A DNA stretch of 64,000 bases from Neoscytalidium dimidiatum (lineage: Eukaryota > Ascomycota > Dothideomycetes > Botryosphaeriales > Botryosphaeriaceae): NCBI GenBank assembly GCA_037367355.1, contig CM074699.1:2046001-2110000 (forward strand), given 5' to 3'. Of the stretch, positions 23,829-33,648 are shown in pieces. The notes below the pieces were generated by a model. The model saw only the letters and a list, made by a program, of their open reading frames with translations. It did no database searches and was not told the origin of the DNA. Both the position numbers and the translations under genes were made by a program. How positions within the stretch are numbered: position 1 is the first letter of the stretch; every line of letters starts with the position of its first letter.

Positions 23829-24203
23829 TGCGCAGCAGGAGGAAAGGATGCGGGAGATGCGACGTGAGGGGTCGGAATGGTCGCGGAGGGTGGGCTTTGG
23901 GAGAGCTGATGGGCAATGGGCGCTGGCGCTGGCGCCTTTGCGCGCACGAACGAGAAGCCGCACTGCTCTCGCGCAGGGATTCACGTCGGCGCGTCCAGAC
24001 GCGCACGCGTTCTGCACAATGAGGCGGTACGGCCGGCCGGAGCAGGCCACTACGGCGCACCAGGCGCACAGGGCGCGCGGGCAGCAGCCTCATTGCGCGG
24101 AGCGGGCCGAGGTTCGTGAATGGAGCTGTTCGGATGCGGCTTCAAGCTTCACAGCAATGCGACATCACTCGCTCTCCTCCCTCCATCCCGACCTACGCAC
24201 ACC
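23829..24203. promoter_or_regulatory. Bidirectional promoter of mcm7 and pex1
   Basis: 375 bases separate the two start codons. The interval is GC-rich and contains CpG-rich hexamers, including the MCB described separately. No open frame in it needs to be explained. Confidence 0.75.
23998..24010. promoter_or_regulatory. MluI cell-cycle box (MCB) near mcm7
   Basis: A perfect ACGCGT at 24005-24010, with a GACGCG-type near-match beginning about 23998. It is about 177 bases upstream of the mcm7 start. In yeasts the MBF complex binds ACGCGT and drives G1/S genes, which include replication factors. Occupancy here is inference. Confidence 0.6.
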
Positions 24204-27200
24204 ATGGCCCCGGCGCCGAAGAAGCCTGCCGCGGCGCAGGCCGAGGTCGCCCTCCTGCCTTCGTTGAAGAACTGCCTCGTCAACCTGCCCGCCTCGCTCG
24301 TCGCCGTGCTTGTGAATGCCAATACCGTGAGCTGCCTGCGAACCACCCGCCACTGCCGTCAGGCTGACACATCCCTCTAGGTCGCGCAAAACGTCGTAGT
24401 CGAACTGACCTACCGTCAAACGAACCCCGAGACCACCGCGACTTCCAATGGCACCAAATCCGTCCAGAAATCCGTCTTCCTCGGGTGGACGGGTATGCAG
24501 GCCCAGCGCAAGCCCGCTCCGGTTGTCGGCAGAGATGGACTCGCTGGGAGTAGGGGCACGCCGGTCGGCAGAGAACAGGAGCTTGCTGTGGTGGAACTGG
24601 ATGCTACATTTGGACGTCTGCTTGGCCTCAGCGACGGCCAGAAGGTGGACAGCCCCGCCCGGTCACTGCTCGACGAGGCGCTCACTGACTGGTGATAGTA
24701 GGTCGGCATACTGTTGCATCTAGATCCACCTCAGGCCCACACAATCAATATCGAGCCTTTAACCCCTGCTGACTGGGAGAGTATGTTTGCTCAATCTACT
24801 ATTGTTATGTCCTGCTAATAGGTTTCGTTTGTGATAGTGATCGAACTCCATGCCCAGTTTCTGGAGCTGAATTTCCTCTCACAAGTCCGCGCCCTCCCTA
24901 ATCCAGCCTTTTCTCTATCATCGGAATCCGAAAAGCAACCTGCGCACCCGTTGACGCTCCATCTCTCTCTGACTTCCACCGCCAACATTATAGTGACCTC
25001 ATTGACACCCGCTCCTCCGCCCACGTCTTCATTTGTGAAGATTTCACCCGACGCGGAAGTCATAGTCGCACCGAAGACACGCCAAAAGCCTGGAAGAGGG
25101 GATAGTCGAAGCATAGCAAGCACAAGCCGCAAGAGCCAAGGAGGACGCAGTTCGGCCAGCACCGTAAGGCGGAGGAGCAGGAAAGATGAGGCTAGTAGTC
25201 GTGGTGCCATATTTCTGCGCGGCGTTGATCGTGGAATAGATGGCGACTGGTTCGACGACGTTGAAGAAAGCACGAAAAACGTAGGCCTGAGGGTATGGGT
25301 AGACCGAGAAATTCTCCTCCTCAAAGCCCTGCGGGGGGTGACCTGGGTGTACGTCTCTGTTGTCAAGCCGACCGGAATTCAGGAGCTTTTGGATCCACAA
25401 AAGGAAGCCGACACAGAAAAGCCTGGTACTAAGATCGTCGCACGTCTGGACGCCTGGGATGACGCGCCTGACAGTCAGCATATCGCTATTTCCTCCACCC
25501 TCTGCAAAATACTGGGTGCTGAAGGGCTACTTGGCGGCTTAGTTCGAATCGAGGCTGCTCCTCCACAAGCTGGAAAATCATCACTTACGAAGTCAAACCC
25601 AATCAAGGCGCTGAAAATATTCCCGTTCGCCACAGCTGCCGTTCAGCACACTACAGGCTTGAAGTTTGGCGGCGAATCAAAACAGGAAAAAGAGGAGGCA
25701 GCACGCAACATTGCAGAGCTATATAAGTCGGACCGTACTGACGCTATTTTGGATGGGCCTTTGACTTGTGGCATGGTGTTACCGCCTGTCCAGGGCAAGG
25801 AGGACGTGTGGGCTGGCGCAATTCTACGATTCGATCCACCGTCAAGCACGATTCCAGAGTCAGCCAAATCACCATCATGGTTCTTGGGTGCGGAAAAGAA
25901 AAATATACCTCTTGAGGTCCAGGCAGAAATCAGCAAGCCGCCAAACGCATTGCAAACCTGGTCGCCAGGTGAGGCGCTACCCAAGATTCCTCCTGTATTA
26001 GTCGGCATAGACCCGCTCATTGGGCAGCTGATGTCCCATCTTACGCACTCCTCATCGGTTCTGCTGACAGGTGGCCTTGGAGCTGGCAAAACTGGTCTGG
26101 CTCAGCTTCTCGCACATCGCATGCGAAATGAATATCTTTTCCACACCGCTTACTTCCCTTGCCGCTCACTTATTACGGATGAGGCACGCGTCTCAACCAT
26201 CAAGGATACCCTAGGTCGACTATTTGCTGCTGCTGCTTGGGGGGCAAGGCTTGGCGGCCAAGCGCTTGTAATTCTCGATGACCTGGATAAACTCTGTCCC
26301 GTCGAGACCGAACTTCAAGTGGGAGGGGAAAACGGCAGGAGCCGACACATCAGTGAGAGCGTGTGCTCTGTTGTTAAGCAGTACTGTTCTATGGACTCCA
26401 GAGTCGTGCTCCTAGCAACTGGTCAGAGTAAAGAAGCAGTTCACAACGTGATCATTGGAGGACATGTTGTTCGAGAGATAGTTTCTCTCAAAGCCCCGAA
26501 CAAAGAGGGGAGAAGAAGGATCCTAGAGAAGCTCGTCACCCAAGACTGTGTGGCAAGTAAATCGTCTCCGAAATTGAATGGAATGAGTAGCCATCTCGCA
26601 GGGTCTCATGATGCAAATGCCTGGATGGATGGCTCCGTATCAGGAGGCAGCCGGCCAAGCACATCTCACCAGGACGAGCTGAATGACGGCTTCCTAGTCG
26701 ACCCCAGCATCGACTTCCTGGACCTCGCTGGACAAACCGATGGCTATATGCCAGGTGATCTTGTCCTATTAGTATCTCGAGCAAGAAGCGAAGCGCTCAT
26801 CCGCTCTGTTAGCGACACATCCCTGTTGGCTTCCGAGCCTGTGATGCTTACACAAGGCGACTTTACTCGCGCTCTTGATGGTTTCACCCCGGCATCCCTT
26901 CGCAACGTAACCCTCCAGTCTAGCACCACGCGCTGGGACTCTATCGGCGGACTACACGCAACCCGCCAAACTCTCCTCGAAACTCTCCAATATCCTACCA
27001 CCTACGCCCCGATCTTCGCTCAATGCCCCCTCCGCCTACGCTCTGGCCTCCTCCTATATGGCTATCCTGGCTGTGGCAAGACCCTGCTCGCCTCAGCCGT
27101 CGCTGGCGAGTGCGGTCTTAACTTCATCTCGGTCAAGGGCCCCGAGATCCTGAACAAGTACATCGGCGCGTCCGAAAAGAGCGTGCGCGATCTGTTCGAG

Positions 27201-28145
27201 CGCGCAGAGGCAGCAAAGCCGTGTGTGCTCTTCTTCGACGAGTTCGACTCGATTGCACCTAAGCGCGGGCACGACAGCACAGGTGTGACGGACCGCGTCG
27301 TCAACCAGCTGCTCACGCAGATGGACGGTGCCGAGGGCCTATCGGGCGTGTACATCCTCGCCGCCACGTCGCGCCCGGACCTCATCGACCCGGCACTACT
27401 GCGACCTGGTCGCCTGGATAAGAGTCTCTTGTGCGACATGCCGAGCTTCGAAGAGAGGATCGACGTGCTCAAGGCCGTGACGCGCAAGTTGAGGGTCAGT
27501 CCGGCCGTGCTGGATGAGGGTAGGGAGGAGCAGAGCATCCGCGAAATCGCACGACGCACCGAGGGCTACTCGGGCGCGGACCTGCAGGCCGTAGCGTACA
27601 ACGCGCAACTCGAGGCTATCCACGACGTCCTGGGCGAGGGTGACCTCATAGTCGAAGAAGACGACACGGCAGCCAAGAAGGCGAACGGCGGGCAGGAGAA
27701 GAAGAAGGGTGGTGCATCGGGGTTAGACTTCATGCATTTCCGGTACGGAGACGAGGAAGACGCGGACGGGAGCGGCACGTCGTCAGCGGCAGCATCCGCG
27801 GCCGCCCTGGGCGAGAGGGCACGCATCGCAGCGAAAATCCAGCAGATGCAAGCGTTGCGCCGGAAACAGAAGGCGCAGCAGCAGCAACAAGCCGCGACTT
27901 TCCCCGGCCATCTCCAGTTGAAGAACGACGCCACGGATGCCGGTGGGGAGGATAAGGAGAATAAGGAGCCCATCATTGAGTGGCGTCACTTCGAATCGTC
28001 GCTAGCCACCACGCGCAGCTCCATCTCCGAACAGGAAAGGAGGAGGCTGGCTGGCATCTATCGCGAGTTCGTGGTTGGCCGGAACGGTGAGATGCCATCT
28101 GGACAGGGTGGCACAGAGATCGGCGGCAGGACGAGTTTGATGTAG
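24204..28145 (+). CDS. pex1: Peroxisomal AAA ATPase PEX1
   Basis: Four exons: 24204-24326, 24381-24644, 24702-24780, 24838-28145, total 1257 residues. With PEX6 it forms the AAA complex that extracts the ubiquitinated PEX5 receptor from the peroxisomal membrane. The N-domain starts with the family signature (LLPSLKNCLVNLP, then NVVVELTYR). The D1 ring has GGLGAGKT (about residue 566) and a Walker B ILDDLDKL (about 633). D2 has YGYPGCGKT (about 896), FFDEFDS (about 953) and the AAA second region of homology ending in LLRPGRLDKS. A Lys/Gly/Ala- and Gln-rich linker lies near residues 1090-1190. All three introns sit in the first eighth of the gene. Length fits fungal PEX1. Confidence 0.97.
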
Positions 28146-28846
28146 ATTTATGCCTTTTTTTCCCTCCTGCTTGCGATGTGGGAGTATATGTGAGGGATGG
28201 GCGGGGACTGTTTCGTCCGATTTGCTTCTTTTTTTAACATCTTCTCCACGTATTGCGAGCTTTTGTACGATATTCGTGGATTGGCGAAAAGGGGATTAAC
28301 AAAATTCCTTATCTCGTTTACCTTCTGCGCGACCACTGTTGAGGCAAACTATCTCGGTTTCTAAACCGGACAATAAGGTAGGCCATAGTACCAAAAACAC
28401 GATGTTTCAAACACACAGTTTGTTGAGTCAATGGGCAATTCATTTGAACTGTGCAAATGAAGGAAACTTCCTTTCTTTTCTCTTCGATGGAACATTACAT
28501 GCACAGCCAAAGACGGATCAGCAGAGTCGGTCCAGGAATATGCAGTAACGGGAACAAGGAAGCAGCTAAAATGATATGAAAGAAACGGCACAGCGCAGGA
28601 GACCTGGCAGTCTCACGGCAAAAATCTTGCCTGTACTTCTTTCAAGGAATCTTGAGAACATCACTGGAAACGGGATGAAAGAAGTAGGAAGGATATGAGA
28701 ATGTTGGGATATCAAGCAGAGCCTCTTTTCTTTCTCCCTTTTCGCTAACCATGAAGTAGAGCACAGCCTCTTTTCTTTCTCCCTTTTCGCTAACCATGAA
28801 GTAGAGCACAGCCTCGCGTTCCATCCGCTAAAGCCATTCCAACTCC
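28146..28846. other. Convergent 3' flanks of pex1 and mpc1
   Basis: About 0.7 kb between two converging genes. A/T-rich stretches near 28155-28270 fit 3' UTR and polyadenylation sequence for pex1. The right end contains a 45-bp tandem duplication described separately. No gene seen. Confidence 0.55.
28721..28815. repeat. 45-bp tandem duplication in mpc1 3' flank
   Basis: Two identical consecutive copies of a 45-base unit (28721-28765 and 28766-28810), followed by the first five bases of a third. The unit begins GCCTCTTTTCTTTCTCCC on the plus strand. It lies 32 bases beyond the mpc1 stop codon, so it is probably transcribed in the 3' UTR. Confidence 0.95.
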
Positions 28847-29980
28847 TCAATTACCGGTGACCTTCTCCTTCACGGCCTCGAGGCCCGTCTTGGCCTTTTC
28901 CTCAAGACTCTTTTCCCTGCCGCCGAACCTGCTTGGTTACGTGATTAACAATCACTTGGATTCTCTGCTATCCTACGAGGGAAGTATACGTACTGCCAGT
29001 AGTTGAGGTACCGGTAACCCTGGACAACCTGGGCGGAGAAATTGACCGCGTGGCAGCCGAAGAGGAGGTAGTTCTTGGGGGTGACAGCCAGAGCGTAGCG
29101 CATGAAGACCGACGAGTAACCAATGAGTGCAGCAGTCATGCCACCGGAGATACTGACGAGTAGAAGGATCATGTTAGTCCTTCCATTTTGTAACTTTCTT
29201 GTACTGATCCAAAAAAAAAAAAAAAAAAGATCCCATCTAAGATATTTCTCCGCAGTGACCAAGACATGTTGCGGACCCGATGTCGACAACGATACAGCCC
29301 GTCTATATGTTGAGCACCTTCCGCTCTTGTGCTGCTGCAATGCCCTAGCTTCTTTGACGCTGTTCGGACGGACGCCCCTGTTCGTTGCTCATGGCCAGCA
29401 GCATGGATCAGGCACGGAGACGCCGAGAGCCAATATCAAGTTACACCAATAGCTGGACAGAGTATGGTGAAGCTAACGGATGCATGCAGCAGCAAGTTCA
29501 GGCGTCTGGCGGGGTATGCGAACCGTGCGTAACGCAGATCGGACGACTTCGTATGTTGAGAGAAACAACTCGTGCGAGGAGGATGGGACGTTTTCGCGAG
29601 CAAGAGAGAATAGAGGCAATGTTCGGAGAGGGCGCGTTCTCACATTTCGGGGTCTTTCTGTGTGTCCATGACAGCGGCGAGCGGAATGCCGAAGTTGGAG
29701 GCCGGGCCCCAGAAATCTGCGGGAAACAGATCCTGCGTGTCAGCGCTGCGAAGCCTACATCGGGGCCAACGCGGGGATAGCAGGGAGAGTGAAGGATCAA
29801 ACAGGTGGAGGTCTGCGACTGTAGGCCGCAGAGTATCTGGCGTATGCGCGATGTGGATGTGCGGCTGAGTCCGGAAGAAGGCGCGAAAGGTGGAGTAACA
29901 AACTTACGGGTTGAGCAGAAATAATCCAGCGCCTTGTTGGAGCGGATTTTGGCGTTGATAGCCTTGATCGCGGCGGCCAT
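28847..29980 (-). CDS. mpc1: Mitochondrial pyruvate carrier subunit MPC1
   Basis: Four exons: 29980-29908, 29716-29644, 29152-28994, 28928-28847, total 128 residues. It is a subunit of the inner-membrane carrier that brings pyruvate into mitochondria, working as a heterodimer with an MPC2-type partner that is not in this window. Diagnostic segments are [20 protein letters not shown] joined to [10 protein letters not shown] across an intron, and [19 protein letters not shown], followed by [16 protein letters not shown]. These give the amphipathic start and two to three membrane helices of the family. The last exon adds a charged tail rich in Lys and Glu. Two of the introns (191 and 491 nt) are longer than most in this window. 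A CCAAT box lies upstream. Confidence 0.95.
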
Positions 29981-30770
29981 TATGAGCGGATGGAGAGACG
30001 AGACAGCGGGAAGCGAAAGATAGGGCGGTGTAAGAGTGCTGAAGGAGAAAAGTGGTGTTGGGGGAGCTTCCCGCAGGTGATGACTTTACTCAGCGGCGGA
30101 GTTCCGAAGGGCGGCTGCGGGTGTTGAGCGCACCGCATGCAAGCGCTTGGGCCCTCCGGCCCCGGCAAGTGGGAGCCCGCTTTTTATGGCTTTTAACTCC
30201 GGCGCCATTGGCCCAGCCCGACATGCTCTTACAAGCTACCTAGCAGCATTGGAGAATGTATACAAGCCTTCCCCCCCGGGCCCCAGGGCGGCCGGGGGGT
30301 CTAGCATCGGCGCGCAGCAGAGACATGCCAAATTTTTGCCAAGTCGAGGACAGAGACCGGAGCTTCAACCCGGCCCTACCTCATTCACTTCTCTTACCCC
30401 CAGTCCAGCCTTGGTTTGCTAACGTGTGATCAACGCAAACGATCTTCTAATTGCATGAGCTCTCATGACGTCGAGCAACACCGTGTCATAGAGTCCAATT
30501 ACTGGCTATGCTACACCCTTTTTGCCTTTTTTCTGCAAATTCAATGACCCCGCCGATAACGCCCTTTGAGACCGCTTGGCCCAATGTGCCCCGTGCCGCC
30601 GACGACGGGATATTTCGATCCACTTTTATGGTGTAGGGCTTCTGATGGTGCAGCCTCGGCCATCGTACCCAAATATTGAAGCTGTCCTTGTGTGCAATGT
30701 CTCTTTCATGCATTGCAGTGGGCCATTGCAGCCCATCTTCTCGCAAGTCCCCTCCGCTCAAATAAGCCAA
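29981..30770. other. mpc1 promoter and snrpB 3' flank
   Basis: About 0.8 kb. The left part is the mpc1 promoter, with a CCAAT box. The right part, up to 30770, is the 3' flank of the SmB gene. No gene supported. Confidence 0.5.
30207..30211 (-). promoter_or_regulatory. CCAAT box upstream of mpc1
   Basis: ATTGG on the plus strand, reading CCAAT toward mpc1, about 230 bases before its start codon. The Hap/CBF complex uses CCAAT at many fungal respiratory genes; its use here is inference, since the pentamer is short. Confidence 0.35.
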
Positions 30771-31716
30771 CTACCTGCCACCGTATCCAGGAGGGAAGCC
30801 ACGCCCTTGTCCGGGAGGATTGAAGCCAGGCGGCGGCTGGAAGCCCGCTATTTGCTTGTCAGCCAGAATATTCCATAAAGAATGATTTAGGCAGACTTAC
30901 GAGGAGCACCACCAGGAGGAAAACCCGCAGGAGGAAAGCCAGCTATAAGAGATATGTTAGTATAGCTCTCGATATTCAGCGAAACTCCAGGAGACCTACG
31001 AGCACCGGGGGGACCGCCACGACCGGGAAATCCAGGAGGAGCTCCGCCAGGAGGGAAGCCACCTTGAGGAGGGAAAGCACCAAAACCACCAGGACCAGGA
31101 CCACCAACACCAGCCGCAGGACCAGTGAGACCAACGGGAAGACCTCTACCTGCAGGCTTGCTGATGCCTGGCCCGGCTGGCAGTGTGGGAGCAGCTGCGC
31201 CGCCCGGAGCACTTGTACCCAGTCTGGCGGAAGGATCCGCAGGCGGAGGGCCGTCGACGGACAGCGAGACGATGTGACAGCCACGGACAATGGTGAGACC
31301 CAGGGTGCGCTTCTCTTCGGCCTCGACCAAGGGAGCGGAAGCGGCGCCAGGAGCCTGGCTCTTGTTGTTCTTGCGCTTAACACGACGGAACTCTTCGGTA
31401 TCGGCGAGGACAAGGTTCATATGCTTCTCAAGTCAGCGCTATTGAGCTTCACAAAGGCGTTGGATCAGGTTGCGAACCTTGTCGAAAGCGAGCATCTGGC
31501 CAGCCATCTGGCGCCCGTCATTGAGAGTGGCACGCATGCGATAGTTGATCTAGACCAGTCAGACACGGGATCACGCAGAAGAGCGAGGACGCGGGCTCAC
31601 CAAGTTTTGCTGAACACCCAAACAGTCAGCTGGATCCGTTAACGAACATCTCTGCAAGTTGCTTGCTGATGCGGGAATGGACTTACCATCTTCCCCTGCT
31701 TATTACGTTCCGCCAT
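30771..31716 (-). CDS. Small nuclear ribonucleoprotein SmB
   Basis: Six exons: 31716-31687, 31609-31601, 31549-31478, 31423-31000, 30942-30901, 30847-30771, total 217 residues. SmB is one of the seven Sm ring proteins of spliceosomal snRNPs in the nucleus. The Sm1 motif reads INYRMRATLNDGRQMAGQML, with the loop ending AFDKHMNLVLAD, and the Sm2 motif includes LGLTIVRGCHIVSLSVDGPP. The second exon is only nine bases and encodes Gln-Asn-Leu, which the Sm fold needs between GKM and INYR. The C-terminal half is a Gly/Pro/Phe-rich tail with repeated FPPGG-like units, as in SmB/B'. It is divergent from the RPL11 gene, 471 bases away. Confidence 0.95.
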
Positions 31717-32187
31717 GGTGGAAGGGGTGCGTGCGAACACGACTTTGGTGACGATGGTACGTGTTGGACGGTTGTCGCGTGGAGGGAGTCGCGCGCGGGC
31801 GTTACTGTTGCGGGCGAGCTGTAGAAGTTCGCGAGGTTAAGGCGAGAAGTCGCGACCGGTCTTGGCGCAACGTGCTTACTCTTCCTTGCCTGAGGCAGCA
31901 ATCTCGGATTTGCAGGCGGGAATAAATGATGAGTCAATGCTGTGATTAAGATATCAGCCCGGAGACCTATCAGAAAGTCTAGTCAATTAACGAGCAGGTG
32001 CAATGCCTACTGCCGCCGCAAACGCGCGCAGCAGTCTTGGCTGGGAGGAAAATCGGGCGGACCCATGCTCGGCTAAGCGAACGCTAGCGGCGGCCTCACA
32101 CTCTCCACCAAAATTGTCTTCGTCTCGCACCTCGACGCTGACGACCACCCGCGACACCCATCGACATCACTAACAACCGCAGTCACA
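31717..32187. promoter_or_regulatory. Bidirectional promoter of SmB and RPL11 genes
   Basis: 471 bases between the divergent start codons of two highly expressed housekeeping genes. It contains a pyrimidine-rich stretch shortly before the RPL11 start. I could not assign specific factor sites with confidence. Confidence 0.65.
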
Positions 32188-32936
32188 ATGGTACGCCCGC
32201 AAACTCCATAAATGCCGCCTTCTTGCCTTGCTGACCATGCCTCCTTCACGCAGGCCGAGAAGTCCGACAAGAGCGCCAACCCCATGAGGGAGCTGCGCGT
32301 CCAGAAGCTGGTCCTCAACATCTCCGTCGGCGAGTCTGGTGACAGGCTCACTCGTGCTGCCAAGGTGCTGGAGCAGCTGTCCGGTCAAACCCCTGTCTAC
32401 AGTACGCTAAGCCCGCTGTTACTTCGTTCTTCGCCTCGCGCCCTGACTAATTCCGCGCTCTGCAGGCAAGGCCCGCTACACCGTCCGTACCTTCGGCATC
32501 CGTCGTAATGAAAAGATTGCCGTCCACGTCACCGTCCGTGGTCCTAAGGCTGAGGAGATTCTCGAGCGTGGCCTGAAGGTCAAGGAGTACGAGCTAAGGA
32601 AGCGCAACTTCTCCGAGACCGGCAACTTCGGTTTCGGTATCAGCGAGCACATCGATCTCGGCATCAAGTACGACCCGGCCATCGGTATCTACGGCATGGA
32701 CTTCTACTGCTGCATGTGCGTACATCCGACTTGAGCCCCATCGACCCTGCTTGTTGTTGCCGCGGTTCCGTGGTATGATATGGAACGACAGGACTGATAA
32801 ATTGGACAGGACCCGCCCCGGTGAGCGTATTGCCAAGCGCAGGCGTGCCAAGAGCAAGATCGGTTCCTCCCACAAGATCACCCAAGCCGAGACCATCAAG
32901 TGGTACAAGAACAGGTTCGAGGGTATCGTCAGGTAA
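32188..32936 (+). CDS. rpl11: 60S ribosomal protein uL5 (RPL11)
   Basis: Four exons: 32188-32190, 32254-32401, 32466-32715, 32810-32936, total 175 residues. It is a component of the large ribosomal subunit that, with uL18 and 5S rRNA, forms the 5S RNP. Diagnostic segments are [32 protein letters not shown] joined to [15 protein letters not shown], and [10 protein letters not shown] joined to [18 protein letters not shown]. The first exon consists only of the ATG codon; the intron starts at the next base, an arrangement common in fungal ribosomal protein genes. Length and order match the family. Confidence 0.97.
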
Positions 32937-33648
32937 ATGGCTTCAGTGGTGCGGAAGCATTTGGGGGGTTATTGACACAAAAAATCCCGGGACCTACGGA
33001 GACAATCGGAGTCTGGGACCTGGGATTCATACGGATGGTCGGCGCACCAAAAATGGTGGTGTAATTACCAAGAAAAAAAATTACGACTGCGGCCTATCAA
33101 TGGAGCTTTTTGAGCAAAATCACAATATCAATGGAGGCTTCACTAGGGTGTTGTCCGCATAACCATTGGTGATTTGCTTAAGTTTTCCGTCTGCCTTTTG
33201 TCGGACGTGGTCTGTGAATTCTGCGTCTGCTTACTTTGCCCATGGATATGCCTGTCGAGGTGAGTACAGATCAAATAAAACTTATTGTGACTGTTGAATC
33301 CCCTTCACGTCTTGTCTTTCTAGTGGCCATTCTACCCGGAATATGCAGCAGCAAGTCTTTTCTCCGACATTTCAGCATGAGTGAATTCGGGCCGTGACTC
33401 CCTGATTAGAACGTTGAGCGGTTAAGCATGTAATTGAACTGTTTGATCGTGACTTTTCCGCATATCTGAAAGCCTGCACACTGCTCGTGTCATTGTCGAG
33501 TCCACTCTTGAATAAGGAGTATTCGCGTATGATGAATCACTTCATCCTGTGTCTGTGCACGCTACTATATCAGGTCTGGTACATGTTTGTGTCTGATCAT
33601 CCACTCTTCCATACGAATGCATGTCCTTTTCCCCTTCAATTCCCGTAC
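32937..33648. other. Convergent 3' flanks of RPL11 and sulfatase genes
   Basis: About 0.7 kb between converging genes, moderately A/T-rich, expected to hold both 3' UTRs. No gene seen. Confidence 0.5.

Noticed and set aside
23730..23947. Longer MCM7 N-terminus starting at 23947 or 23794
   Set aside because: The spliced form from 23828 matches the family N-terminus; the other starts give Cys-rich or Pro-rich strings.
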